Below are positions 14,287 to 22,437 of a DNA stretch of 22,437 nucleotides, in pieces. How positions within the stretch are numbered: the stretch's first letter is position 1; each line of letters begins with the position of its first letter. Source of the DNA: CAYQCE01 sp964415885 (GTDB lineage: Bacteria > Zixibacteria > MSB-5A5 > JAABVY01 > JAHJOQ01). The stretch lies in NCBI GenBank assembly GCA_964415885.1, contig CAYQCE010000056.1:1-22437 (forward strand), written 5' to 3'. The notes beneath the pieces are model-generated. The model was not told the origin of the DNA and made no database searches. It saw nothing but the letters and a program-made list of their open reading frames with translations. The position numbers were made by a program, and so were the translations under genes.

Positions 14287-16524
14287 ATGAATCGTGCTGT
14301 ATTCGGCAAATCCGAGTTTGTGTTTATCGGGCTGGTCTCTGCTGCGACGCAGGCGGTGTTTCTGCGTCAATTGGTTGGGCTGCTCGGATCGTCTGAGATT
14401 CTCTATGCGATGATTGTAACTGTCTGGCTCGTGGAGGCCGGTATATTCAGCCTGCTGTGCGGGCATATAGCTCGGCGACACTCCGGTGCCGCCACTCCGT
14501 TGCGGAGACTGGTCTACGCCGTGATGATCCTGTTTCCGCTATACTATTTTGCCGTCCCGACCATGAGGGGTTTGTTCGGGACAGACATCGGGACAGTATC
14601 AATATCGGGGGCGTCGGTAATATCGTCAGTCGTACTGATCCCGCCGAGCCTCTTTGCAGGCGGTGCATTTGCGCTCGTATGGGGGGAACTTGGAAAGCGC
14701 GGCAGTCAAATTAGGGTGGACACATCCTACGCGCTCGACTCAATCGGATTCGCGCTCGGAGGATTACTCGTTACAGTCATCTTTGCAGTCGGAGCTTACG
14801 ATCTCTACCTTTTGTTGTTCTGCGCGCTTGCCGGATTGCTCACATTGGTTTCCGGTGTCTGGAGCAGGGCGGGAAGGGTGTTCGGCTGGATCGTTGCGCT
14901 CGTCTCGGTCGCGCTGCTGGCTTTAGTGCTTTTACCGTGCTCGAAAGACGGCTCTGGAGGATGTGAATGCTCGGAGTCGTTTGTCTACAGCAGGCTCGTA
15001 ACGAATGACTCGATTCAAGTGAAGGCCCGCTCGCCTTATGGTCACGCCACGCTGATATCGGCGGGGAAGAGTTCTTCGTTTTACTACAACTCGCAGCGGA
15101 TCGCAACAGTGCCGGATGCATCGGAGCAGGAACTCGCAGTTCTTGCTGCTGTTATGTCCGCAGATCCCGAGAGATCCCTGATTGTTGGCAATCCGGTCGA
15201 TGGCAAGTCCTTGTTTCTTGCAAACGAAACGTCGATGGAGGTGATTCAGCTCGAGGTCGACCCCGCTCTCTGCCGCTTCTTTGAGATTCAGCTCGCGAAT
15301 CAGATACGGCGAAGTGCGCGCGAGCGGTTTGAGTTGGTCATTACCACACCAAGCGACTTTCTTTTGGAAACTGAGCAGCAATTCGATCTTGTATATCTGA
15401 ACTTCTCCGAGATATCGAGCTCTGCGACGAGTGCATATTTCAGCCGGGAGTTTTTTGAGCTCGCCCGGTCAGCTCTGCGAAGCGGTGGTGTGTTCGCGTT
15501 TTCTCTCGAGTCGGGAGAGAACTTCATTCCGGATGAACGACTGAAGCTTCTCAAGAATGTGCAAATGACTCTCAGAAGTGTTTTCGACTCGACATTGATT
15601 GTCCCCGGTCAGCAGGCGATGTTTCTGGCCGGAGATTCGAAGTCGAGGCTAACGCTGGATGCTGAGCATATACTCAGTAGAATCGATAGTATCACCGACG
15701 GGGCCACATTTCTGCCGGCATATCTTGCCGATAGAGTGTCGGAATTCAGGGTAGCTAAGCTGAACGAGCTGCTTGACGAAGTAGAGGGCAGATTACTCCA
15801 CTCCGGTAAGCCTGATCAGTTTCTTCTCAATTCGATTCTGGAGATGGATCGATTCGGCGGTATGGATTCATCGGTACTCCGTGCCATAAACAGGATGAGC
15901 GGAGTGGCATCGACCGCAATAGCGGTCGTTCCGATGTTCGTTCTGCTGCTGGCCGGTCTGCTGTTTCGCCGGGGAAGGGCCGTGCCACTGCTCTTCTCCG
16001 CCGGATGGCTGTCGATGTCGGCGGAGGTCCTGGTACTCGTGCTATACCAGACAGTGGCAGGCAATCTGTACTCGCGCATCGCCCTGATCACCGGCGCTTT
16101 CATGGTGGGAATTACGTTTGGTGCGATATTGGCGGCTCGACTCAAGACAACGACCTCTCGCGCTGCGGTTGCAGCAGCTCTACTTACTGGGGGACTCCTC
16201 ACCTACTCTGCGGCTCTCGGCAGTCCTCTATTTATGGGTGAGTTTGGAGTGCGGTTGATTGTGGAATCGGCTCTCATTGCACTCTCACTGGTGCTCGGAA
16301 TCGTCTCGGGATTCGTTTTCAACAGATCTGTGTCGATGCATGAGCATTCCTCAGGTATCAGGGCGCCGGGATTTGTGTACGGACTGGACCTGATCGGCGC
16401 GGCGGCCGGTGGGGCGACGAGCATTGTGATAATCCTGCCCGTTCTCGGCATATCTGCCGGCTTCTGGATTATCGGGTCAGTCTCGCTGGCTATGGCAGCG
16501 TATTCTCTTTATTCGGATCGCTGA
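14287..16524 (+). CDS. Multi-pass membrane protein with degenerate spermidine-synthase-like domain
   Basis: 745 residues in three parts: an N-terminal membrane block of about six helices (10-215), a soluble spermidine-synthase-like domain (about 235-450), and a C-terminal membrane block of about six helices (540-742). The architecture matches membrane-embedded aminopropyltransferase-like proteins. The methyltransferase-type fold is visible: LIVGNPVDG (298-306), IQLEVDPALCRFFE (320-333), ERFELVITTPSDFL (346-359), QQFDLVYLNFSE (364-375). The glycine-rich GGGDG loop is replaced by VGNPVDG, and the acidic catalytic position after the DLV strand is Asn-Phe-Ser-Glu rather than the usual Asp. Polyamine synthesis is therefore doubtful. 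Both membrane blocks carry the same motif (YALDSIGFALGG near 148; YGLDLIGAAAGG near 698). It lies 39 nt after the radical SAM gene. Function unknown. Confidence 0.82.
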   Translation: MNRAVFGKSEFVFIGLVSAATQAVFLRQLVGLLGSSEILYAMIVTVWLVEAGIFSLLCGHIARRHSGAATPLRRLVYAVMILFPLYYFAVPTMRGLFGTDIGTVSISGASVISSVVLIPPSLFAGGAFALVWGELGKRGSQIRVDTSYALDSIGFALGGLLVTVIFAVGAYDLYLLLFCALAGLLTLVSGVWSRAGRVFGWIVALVSVALLALVLLPCSKDGSGGCECSESFVYSRLVTNDSIQVKARSPYGHATLISAGKSSSFYYNSQRIATVPDASEQELAVLAAVMSADPERSLIVGNPVDGKSLFLANETSMEVIQLEVDPALCRFFEIQLANQIRRSARERFELVITTPSDFLLETEQQFDLVYLNFSEISSSATSAYFSREFFELARSALRSGGVFAFSLESGENFIPDERLKLLKNVQMTLRSVFDSTLIVPGQQAMFLAGDSKSRLTLDAEHILSRIDSITDGATFLPAYLADRVSEFRVAKLNELLDEVEGRLLHSGKPDQFLLNSILEMDRFGGMDSSVLRAINRMSGVASTAIAVVPMFVLLLAGLLFRRGRAVPLLFSAGWLSMSAEVLVLVLYQTVAGNLYSRIALITGAFMVGITFGAILAARLKTTTSRAAVAAALLTGGLLTYSAALGSPLFMGEFGVRLIVESALIALSLVLGIVSGFVFNRSVSMHEHSSGIRAPGFVYGLDLIGAAAGGATSIVIILPVLGISAGFWIIGSVSLAMAAYSLYSDR

Positions 16525-16574
16525 CACGGGAATGTTAGAATTCTGTTTGTGATTGCAGAGGGGATTTATTGTGA

Positions 16575-16602
16575 TTGACTTCCGTCCCACACCGAATAAT
16601 TT
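16575..16602 (+). promoter_or_regulatory. Promoter of the efflux operon, leaderless type
   Basis: TTGACT (16575-16580) and TAATTT (16597-16602) are 16 bp apart. The predicted start is about 16609, only 3 nt before the ATG at 16612, which has no Shine-Dalgarno sequence. Confidence 0.45.
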
Positions 16603-16611
16603 AGCGGCAGT

Positions 16612-17976
16612 ATGAAAGTATCCGCTATCATACTGTTTGCGCTGCTAATGCTGCTCCACGCTGCCGGGCTGCAGGCTGAGGTACGACGACTTACTTTGGA
16701 TCAAGCAATTCGGACGGCTCTCAGAGAAAATGACGCACTCCGTGCAAGCGAGTATGATGTTTCCGCGAGGAGCTGGGGGCGGTGGAATGCAGTCACGCAG
16801 TTCTTCCCGAGGGTCGAATTCAACACAACGTGGTCGAGAGTTGATGAGACGACTTACCGCAACCAGAATGCTCAGCTCGAGTTTTTTCGCCAGTTCGTGG
16901 ACAATCTGCCTCTGATTCCGCGCGAGTCCTACTCCTCGAACCTGACCGTGTACCAGCCAATTTACAACGGCGGCTCTCTGTGGGCGAATCTGTCCGTAGC
17001 GCGCAACAACCTGAGAGCCTCCCGTTCAATGCACGAGGAAACCCGTCTGAACACAATCCTCGCGACCAAGGAGACCTTCTTCGATGTACTCCGTGCAGAT
17101 GACGTACTTGCAATCATATCTGAGTCCGTTGAGCTCGCCCGGAGATACCTGGAATTCGCTGAACGTCAGCGTGAACTCGGAATGCTCTCCGATACCGAGG
17201 TCTTGCGATGGGAGTTACAGGTCGCGGAAAACAAAACTCAGTTCGTACAGGCGAAAGCGGATGCCGAAATCGCCCGTCTCGCGTTAAAAAACACAATCGG
17301 TGCATTACCGGAGGACTCGGTCGACTTGGTGCCTCTCACTGAGAGCGAGATAGAGACCTCATTGAATGCAGCGAGGGGCTCGCTCGAGTCAGATTTCGAA
17401 TCGAAAGTCGAGGAGTGGAAACGGGAGGCGCTCGATAACTCGCCATTGTTGAAATCGGTGAGGGCGGCTACCGCAGTTAATCGGGCTGCCTATCGTCAGA
17501 AGTACTCGCTCTTTCAGCCAAGTCTGAACTTTAACTACACGAGATCGTGGGAAGCGGATAATGATGTCGCACTCGACGGGCTTGAAACCTGGCGAATGAG
17601 CATTGTGATGAGTTTCCCGTTGTTTTCGAGCCTCGGCGATTATGCCATCTTGAGAGAGGCTCGTAACGACCTCAAAGGCGCGGAGGCATCGGAGTCAGAC
17701 TTTGAGCAGAACCTGTTAACTCAGGTCGCATCCACGGCAGCCGTGCTGCGCATTGCGCTATTGACGGTCGATGCGGCTCGGATCAGCAAACGACTCGCGG
17801 AGGAGAATCTGGCGGCCGTCGAGAACCGATTCAAGCAGGGGTTGGTTGATAATTTGAATCTCATTGATGCCCAGATAGAGGCGACCAGCGCCGACGCCGA
17901 ACATGTGTCGGCTGTCTACAATTTCCTTGTCAAAAAAGCCGAACTCGATAAGCTACTGGGTGAAGCGGACTACTGA
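16612..17976 (+). CDS. TolC-family outer-membrane efflux protein
   Basis: 454-residue outer-membrane channel subunit of a tripartite efflux pump. A signal peptide (MKVSAIILFALLMLLHAAGLQA) is followed by the two internally repeated outer-membrane-efflux halves. Each half has long alpha-helical stretches: RLTLDQAIRTALRENDALRA at the start, ETRLNTILATKETFFDVLRA in the first half, and the matching LNLIDAQIEATSADAEHVSA near the C-terminus. QPIYNGG (about 117-123) is a conserved loop of the family. It is the first gene of a three-gene operon, with the adaptor lipoprotein 7 nt downstream and the RND pump after that. Confidence 0.92.
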   Translation: MKVSAIILFALLMLLHAAGLQAEVRRLTLDQAIRTALRENDALRASEYDVSARSWGRWNAVTQFFPRVEFNTTWSRVDETTYRNQNAQLEFFRQFVDNLPLIPRESYSSNLTVYQPIYNGGSLWANLSVARNNLRASRSMHEETRLNTILATKETFFDVLRADDVLAIISESVELARRYLEFAERQRELGMLSDTEVLRWELQVAENKTQFVQAKADAEIARLALKNTIGALPEDSVDLVPLTESEIETSLNAARGSLESDFESKVEEWKREALDNSPLLKSVRAATAVNRAAYRQKYSLFQPSLNFNYTRSWEADNDVALDGLETWRMSIVMSFPLFSSLGDYAILREARNDLKGAEASESDFEQNLLTQVASTAAVLRIALLTVDAARISKRLAEENLAAVENRFKQGLVDNLNLIDAQIEATSADAEHVSAVYNFLVKKAELDKLLGEADY

Positions 17977-17983
17977 GGCAACT

Positions 17984-19060
17984 ATGAAATCAATAGCTCG
18001 ATATTCAATTCTCACATTTGTTCTATTGTTCCTCGCGTGCGGTGGTTCTTCCGATGACGCAGTTCCGGAATCAGAGTCGACAGGCGTACCGGTTGAGATC
18101 GTGAAAGTGGAGGCCGAGGACATCGATGTAACGCTTGAGATGTCCGGTGTTGTGGATGCACTGTATGACGCGGACGTTGCAGCGGAGACATCGGGTTCTG
18201 TAAAAGATATTGTGCGAGATGTCGGGGATCGTGCGCAGATGGGCGACCCGGTCATTCTCCTCAATGATGAGACCCAGGCTCTGAACCTGCAGCAGGCTGC
18301 AGCAAGTCTTCGTGTAGCGAAGGCTGCGCACGAGAAGGCGCAACGAGACCTTGAGCGAATGGAGAGCCTGTTCGATTCGGGTGACATCTCCGAGAGCGAA
18401 CACGAGCAGGCTCGGCTGCTTGCAGAGAGGGCGGCGGGTGAGTATGATCTCGCCGTGGCGACGCTCGGACTGGCCGAGAAGGCCGTTCGGGATGCGCGTA
18501 TCCCCGCGCCGTTTGACGGTGAGATAGCCGCGCGATATGTGTCGGTGGGGGAGATGGTAAACGTGGGACAGCCGGCTTATGCGATCGTCGAGACCGACAC
18601 AATCCGTGTCTACATAGATATATCGGCCGGTGATCTTGCAAGAGTTTATCCGGGGCAGGCCGCTGAGCTGACTGTCGGCACATACTCGGGCGAAGTCTTC
18701 CCCGGTATTCTGAAGGCCGTCTCCAGCAAGGCCGATTTAGCCACCCGAACCTATCAGGCAGAAATCCAGGTTGCCAACCCCGATGCGATGCTGAAACCGG
18801 GGATGCTAGCAGATATCAGGCTCATCACTCGGACAATGTACGATGTGGTTGCGATTCCGGGCGATGCCATCGTCGAGCGTGATGGTGAATCTGTCGTTTT
18901 CGTTGCGAACGGTAATAAGGCATCACGACGCAGTATAGTGATTACCGAGCGCATCGGGGACAGAGTAATCGTAACCAACGGCGTGAATCCGGGCGAATCT
19001 TTGATCGTGGTCGGTCAGCATGGCCTGAGTGACGGCAACAAGATAATCATCACCGAGTAG
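17984..19060 (+). CDS. RND efflux periplasmic adaptor (membrane fusion protein), probable lipoprotein
   Basis: 358-residue adaptor linking the inner-membrane pump to the TolC-like channel. The start is ATG 17984: GAGG lies about 6 nt upstream and the sequence opens with a lipoprotein-type signal, ILTFVLLFLAC, whose Cys19 would be acylated (the residues before Cys, FLA, deviate slightly from the consensus lipobox). An in-frame ATG at 17903 lies inside the preceding gene and is unlikely. Domains in order: lipoyl half (about 60-95, with SGSVKDIVRDVGDRAQMGDP), alpha-helical hairpin (95-165), second lipoyl half (APFDGEIAARYVSVGEMVNVGQP, about 170-200), beta-barrel (205-285) and membrane-proximal domain (285-358). 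Drug specificity cannot be read from sequence. Confidence 0.93.
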   Translation: MKSIARYSILTFVLLFLACGGSSDDAVPESESTGVPVEIVKVEAEDIDVTLEMSGVVDALYDADVAAETSGSVKDIVRDVGDRAQMGDPVILLNDETQALNLQQAAASLRVAKAAHEKAQRDLERMESLFDSGDISESEHEQARLLAERAAGEYDLAVATLGLAEKAVRDARIPAPFDGEIAARYVSVGEMVNVGQPAYAIVETDTIRVYIDISAGDLARVYPGQAAELTVGTYSGEVFPGILKAVSSKADLATRTYQAEIQVANPDAMLKPGMLADIRLITRTMYDVVAIPGDAIVERDGESVVFVANGNKASRRSIVITERIGDRVIVTNGVNPGESLIVVGQHGLSDGNKIIITE

Positions 19061-19071
19061 AAGCGTCTGCA

Positions 19072-22000
19072 ATGAACAAACTCGCCAGCTTCTCAGTCGA
19101 CAATCCGGTCCTCGTGAATCTAATCATGATCGGGATTTTGATTTTCGGAATCGGCTGGGCGCTCCCATCTCTCCCCCGGGAGCTGATGCCCAATATGTCG
19201 CTCAACTGGGCGTTTATCATCGTGCCGTATCCCGGTGTTTCACCGGAGGAGATCGAGCAGTATGTTACGATTCCTATCGAAGACGAGATCGAGGGTGTCG
19301 ATGGGATCGAGTCGATTACCTCCACCTCTTCGGAGGGGCTGTGCCAGGTGTCGGTGAAATTCGAGACGATGTCTGATGATGAATTCGACAAGCGGTATCA
19401 AGACCTTGAATCGAGTGTAAACTCGATACGCGATCTTCCCGAGGATGCCGAAGACCCCTTCATGCTTGACTTCGGAACCGAAGAGTTTATGCCGATGGTA
19501 TCCGTCGTCGTATCGGGTGATATACCCGAGCTGGAAATGAAAGAACTTACCGAGGATCTTCAGGATCTGATCGAGGATATCGACGGGATATCGAAAGCGG
19601 ATATGTACGGAATTCGCGACCGCGAGATCTGGGTAGAGGTCAACTCAGATCAGCTCAGGCACTTCAATCTTACGCTCGGACATGTCGTCACTGCGCTTGC
19701 CGCGCAGAATGTATCGGTACCCGGCGGAAAGATAGATGTGGGTAGAGAGGAGTATCTCCTTCGGACGGTAGGACAGTTTGAATCGACTCAGGAAATCGAG
19801 GACGTGATCCTTGTTTCGACACCGGAAGGCGCGACTGTGCGAGTATCGGATGTCGCGATGGTGAACGACCGCTTTGAGGAGCGGCATTCAACCTCTCGGT
19901 TCAATTCGCGCAGTTCTATGACCATCTCGACATCCAAGAAAGCGGGAGGCAACACGCTCGATCTTATCGCGCAGATTAAACAGATTGCGAAAGACTTCGA
20001 AAAGCGTGTGCCTCCGGGCGTGAACATCTCGGTAACGGGTGATACCGGTGTCCTCATTCGCGAGGTTATCAGCACGCTTACGAACAACGCGTATTTCGGA
20101 ATGGTCTTGGTGATCATTCTGCTCACGGTCGTCATGGGATGGCGGAATGCGATGTTCGCGGCTATCGGCATACCCGTCTCCTTTATGCTCACGTTTATCT
20201 TCCTCTGGTTCTCGGGTGAGTCCCTGAACGGTAACTCGCTGTTCGGACTCGTGCTGGTGCTTGGTGTCGTCGTGGATGATGCTATAATAGTGATCGAAAA
20301 CTCGTATCGTCATATGCAGCTCGGCAAACCATCACATCTTTCCGCAAAGCTTGGAGCATCGGAAGTGATGGGACCCGTATTTGCCGCAACCGCAACCACT
20401 GTCGCGGCATTTCTGCCACTCATGTTTGTACCGGGGATAGTCGGGAAGTTTATGCGGATTGTCCCAGTCGCCGTGAGCTTGACTCTCCTCGCATCGCTGT
20501 TCGAGTCTTTTGTGATCCTGCCTTCGCACTTTGCAGAGTGGTCGGGCAAACTGAAGCGGGAGAAGAAACGTCACTCTCCGTTCATGTCCAAACTCCGCAG
20601 AAAATATATCAAGCTGCTGAAGTTCACTCTCCGGAGACGGTATGCTGCGGTTGCAACCGTGGTGGCTATGTTCCTGATCGCCGGTGTCTTTATGTTTGTG
20701 GTGACGGGCGTCGAGCTGTTCCGCGAGGATGAGATGGACATCATGATGATCTGGGTGAAGTTGCCTCCCGGTACTCGAATCGAAGCTACCGACGAAACGA
20801 TTTCGAAAATCGAACAGCTCGCGTGGCGACTGCCGGACGGCGAGGTGGAGTCCGTGATCGGCAACGCAGGGATCCTCCAAACCGACAAGGAATGGCTTGG
20901 TCGAAGCTATGTCGGACAGGTGACGATCAATCTGATGAAGAAGGACCAGCGGGAGTACACCGGACTCGAATTGCGCGAGATCATGGATTCGATTCTGGCG
21001 CTGAATGTCCCCGGCGTGGATGATATCGAAGTCGGCAAGGTGAGTACTGGCCCTCCGGTCGGCAAACCGATCGAGTTCATGGTTAAGGGGAAGTACTTCG
21101 ATGAACTCGAGGCGCTTGCCGAAGAGCTGAAAGATTCACTTGCCACTGTCAACGGTGTCTTCGGAATCAACGATGACTACCAGCCGGGTAAGCGCGAGAT
21201 TGTGATCGATGTCGATATTGAGAAGGCGGCGATGCTCGGCCTCGATGTTCAGACCGTCGCCGCGACTGTGGCTGCCGCGTTCGAAGGGGCGGTCGCTACC
21301 GTGTTTCGCGAGGGGGACGAGGAGATCGATGTCGTCGTCAAATACGACCCCGAGAGCCGAAAGAGAGTCGAGAATATCGAGAACCTCAAGATCACGAATC
21401 GCGCGGGGCATATGATTACGTTTAAGGATGTCGCCAGCTACACTATGGAGCGTGGAGTCGCTGACATACATCGATATAATCAGGATCGTTCGATTACAAT
21501 ATCTGCGGACATCGACAAATCGAAGGCCACGATTGATGTTGCGATCGACAAGGTGGTCGAGTCGTTTGGCAGCATCTCGCCCAAATACCCCGGGTACCGA
21601 ATCGACTTCGGCGGTGAGTTCAAAGAATTCGAGACCGCGTTCGACAATATCACAATGCTATTTGCTCTCGGAATGATCCTGATCTACGCCATCCTCGGCG
21701 CGCAGTTCAAATCGTTCGCGCAGCCGATGATCATCATGTTCACAATACCGTTCGCCATAATCGGCGCGGCGCTGGGGCTGTTCTTCAGCGGCAATCCGTT
21801 CTCCATCGCGACGATGTACGGCATCGTTGCGCTTGCGGGGATCGTTGTGAACGACTCACTGGTGTTGATCAGTTTCATTAACAACCGCCGCGAGTCGGGA
21901 GGGGAGAGGCTGCGGTCGATCATGAAGTCGGGGCTGATTCGTCTGCGGCCCATCATACTGACATCAATCACGACCATATTCGGGCTCCTTCCGATGGTGA

Positions 22001-22200
22001 TCGGACTCGGCGGCAAGTCGCTGGTGTGGGCGCCGCTCGCCAGCACGATCGTCTGGGGGCTCGCGGTCGCAACAGGTATGACGCTGTTTATCATTCCAGC
22101 ATTGTATCTGATAATCTCAGATATCTCTCGCAAGACCGGTTTCTCGCGCTTCAAGGAGGATGTCCACGAGGGCTCGCTGCGTAGGCGGATATTGGGGTAG
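19072..22200 (+). CDS. RND-family efflux pump permease (AcrB/HAE1-like)
   Basis: 1042-residue inner-membrane pump of the usual length, with 12 predicted helices and two large periplasmic loops. It starts with the conserved NPVLVNLIMIGILIFGIG helix and PRELMPNMSLNWAFIIVPYPG. The proton-relay aspartates in helix 4 are Asp402-Asp403 (GVVVDDAIIVIENS), equivalent to Asp407/408 of E. coli AcrB. In helix 10 the positions matching AcrB Lys940-Asn941 read Asn927-Asp928 (GIVVNDSLVLISF), a variant seen in many RND relatives, so the relay differs in detail from AcrB. It is the last gene of the operon, 11 nt after the adaptor. Substrates are unknown. The close match of both halves argues for an intact gene. 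Confidence 0.95.
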   Translation: MNKLASFSVDNPVLVNLIMIGILIFGIGWALPSLPRELMPNMSLNWAFIIVPYPGVSPEEIEQYVTIPIEDEIEGVDGIESITSTSSEGLCQVSVKFETMSDDEFDKRYQDLESSVNSIRDLPEDAEDPFMLDFGTEEFMPMVSVVVSGDIPELEMKELTEDLQDLIEDIDGISKADMYGIRDREIWVEVNSDQLRHFNLTLGHVVTALAAQNVSVPGGKIDVGREEYLLRTVGQFESTQEIEDVILVSTPEGATVRVSDVAMVNDRFEERHSTSRFNSRSSMTISTSKKAGGNTLDLIAQIKQIAKDFEKRVPPGVNISVTGDTGVLIREVISTLTNNAYFGMVLVIILLTVVMGWRNAMFAAIGIPVSFMLTFIFLWFSGESLNGNSLFGLVLVLGVVVDDAIIVIENSYRHMQLGKPSHLSAKLGASEVMGPVFAATATTVAAFLPLMFVPGIVGKFMRIVPVAVSLTLLASLFESFVILPSHFAEWSGKLKREKKRHSPFMSKLRRKYIKLLKFTLRRRYAAVATVVAMFLIAGVFMFVVTGVELFREDEMDIMMIWVKLPPGTRIEATDETISKIEQLAWRLPDGEVESVIGNAGILQTDKEWLGRSYVGQVTINLMKKDQREYTGLELREIMDSILALNVPGVDDIEVGKVSTGPPVGKPIEFMVKGKYFDELEALAEELKDSLATVNGVFGINDDYQPGKREIVIDVDIEKAAMLGLDVQTVAATVAAAFEGAVATVFREGDEEIDVVVKYDPESRKRVENIENLKITNRAGHMITFKDVASYTMERGVADIHRYNQDRSITISADIDKSKATIDVAIDKVVESFGSISPKYPGYRIDFGGEFKEFETAFDNITMLFALGMILIYAILGAQFKSFAQPMIIMFTIPFAIIGAALGLFFSGNPFSIATMYGIVALAGIVVNDSLVLISFINNRRESGGERLRSIMKSGLIRLRPIILTSITTIFGLLPMVIGLGGKSLVWAPLASTIVWGLAVATGMTLFIIPALYLIISDISRKTGFSRFKEDVHEGSLRRRILG

Positions 22201-22247
22201 TTGGTGGCAGCGTGTCCCGGGTTTCATCCCGTCATTGCGTTGGGTGG

Positions 22248-22264
22248 CCCACCATCCGGGTGGG
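22248..22264. other. GC-rich hairpin after the efflux operon
   Basis: CCCACC (22248-22253) and GGTGGG (22259-22264) form a 6-bp stem with a 5-nt loop, 48 nt after the pump stop codon. No T-run follows, so it is not a typical intrinsic terminator, though it may slow transcription or protect the mRNA 3' end. Confidence 0.35.
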
Positions 22265-22313
22265 TCAGGGTGTTGACAAAGTAGTCGTCACCTTTTTTTG
22301 ACTTTGCCATTTT

Positions 22314-22352
22314 TTGCGGGAAAGACTATATGATGTATACTCAAATCATATA
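22314..22352 (+). promoter_or_regulatory. Promoter with overlapping operator-like inverted repeat
   Basis: TATACT (22336-22341) has TTGCGG (22314-22319) 16 bp upstream. The perfect inverted repeat TATATGAT-N10-ATCATATA (22327-22334 / 22345-22352) encloses the -10 box, as a repressor site would. The regulated gene, if on the + strand, begins beyond the window. Confidence 0.4.
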
Positions 22353-22437
22353 CTAAGGGCCGGGCAGCCAGCCTTTCAAGCGGGTTTCTTCTTCTGTACG
22401 GACCGCAACATTGGTGACATTTCCGATAGCAGTTTTC

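Noticed and set aside
22277..22306. CAAAGT/ACTTTG inverted repeat
   Set aside because: A 6-bp AT-rich stem with an 18-nt loop is expected by chance.
22353..22437. Possible C-terminus of a minus-strand gene (27 codons, ending LKGWLPGP then TAG)
   Set aside because: All three minus-strand frames are open over this short stretch, so coding cannot be shown from the window.

Overview
The window looks like chromosomal DNA of a Gram-negative bacterium. A TolC/adaptor/RND efflux operon, Tat-like and lipoprotein signals and many inner-membrane proteins support this. The mix of GldA/GldF/GldG-type transporter genes, a secreted S8 protease ending in a dockerin-like repeat, and an AmmeMemoRadiSam system would fit a poorly cultured FCB-group or related lineage such as Zixibacteria. 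That placement is inference from gene content; there is no rRNA or other marker here.

Layout. 1-1004: right part of an IS481-type insertion sequence, cut by the window edge, with two copies of a subterminal repeat. 1138-3681 (-): large secreted subtilisin-like protease with calcium-binding repeats and a dockerin-like tail. 3682-4295: regulatory and decayed DNA with a 59-codon ORF resembling the end of a DUF2267 protein and a strong intrinsic terminator. 4296-8479 (+): tightly coupled four-gene ABC exporter operon (ATPase, permease, GldG-like auxiliary protein, DUF4340 protein). 8476-8739: strong promoter followed by a terminator (possible small RNA), a palindrome and the nth promoter. 8740-9375: endonuclease III. 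9517-10467: membrane-bound diguanylate cyclase. 10470-10639: a 170-bp MITE-like element with terminal inverted repeats and a target-site duplication, sitting between two convergent genes. 10667-12136 (-): exported Memo-AMMECR1 fusion. 12204-14247 (+), divergent from it: DUF362 protein and the AmmeMemoRadiSam radical SAM enzyme with a Tat-like leader. 14287-16524: membrane protein with a degenerate spermidine-synthase-like core. 16612-22200: TolC-like outer-membrane protein, adaptor lipoprotein and RND pump. 22201-22437: intergenic region with a promoter and an operator-like inverted repeat.

How the genes fit together. Two modules are clear operons: the Gld-like exporter and the tripartite efflux pump. 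The third is an AmmeMemoRadiSam locus split over two divergent units with a 67-bp shared control region. Both its Memo-AMMECR1 protein and its radical SAM enzyme carry export-type leaders, which suggests that this little-understood system acts in the cell envelope. Genes inside operons tend to have recognisable Shine-Dalgarno sequences. Several operon-first genes (nth, the TolC gene, the 14287 gene) instead have promoter-like boxes so close to the ATG that leaderless transcripts are likely.
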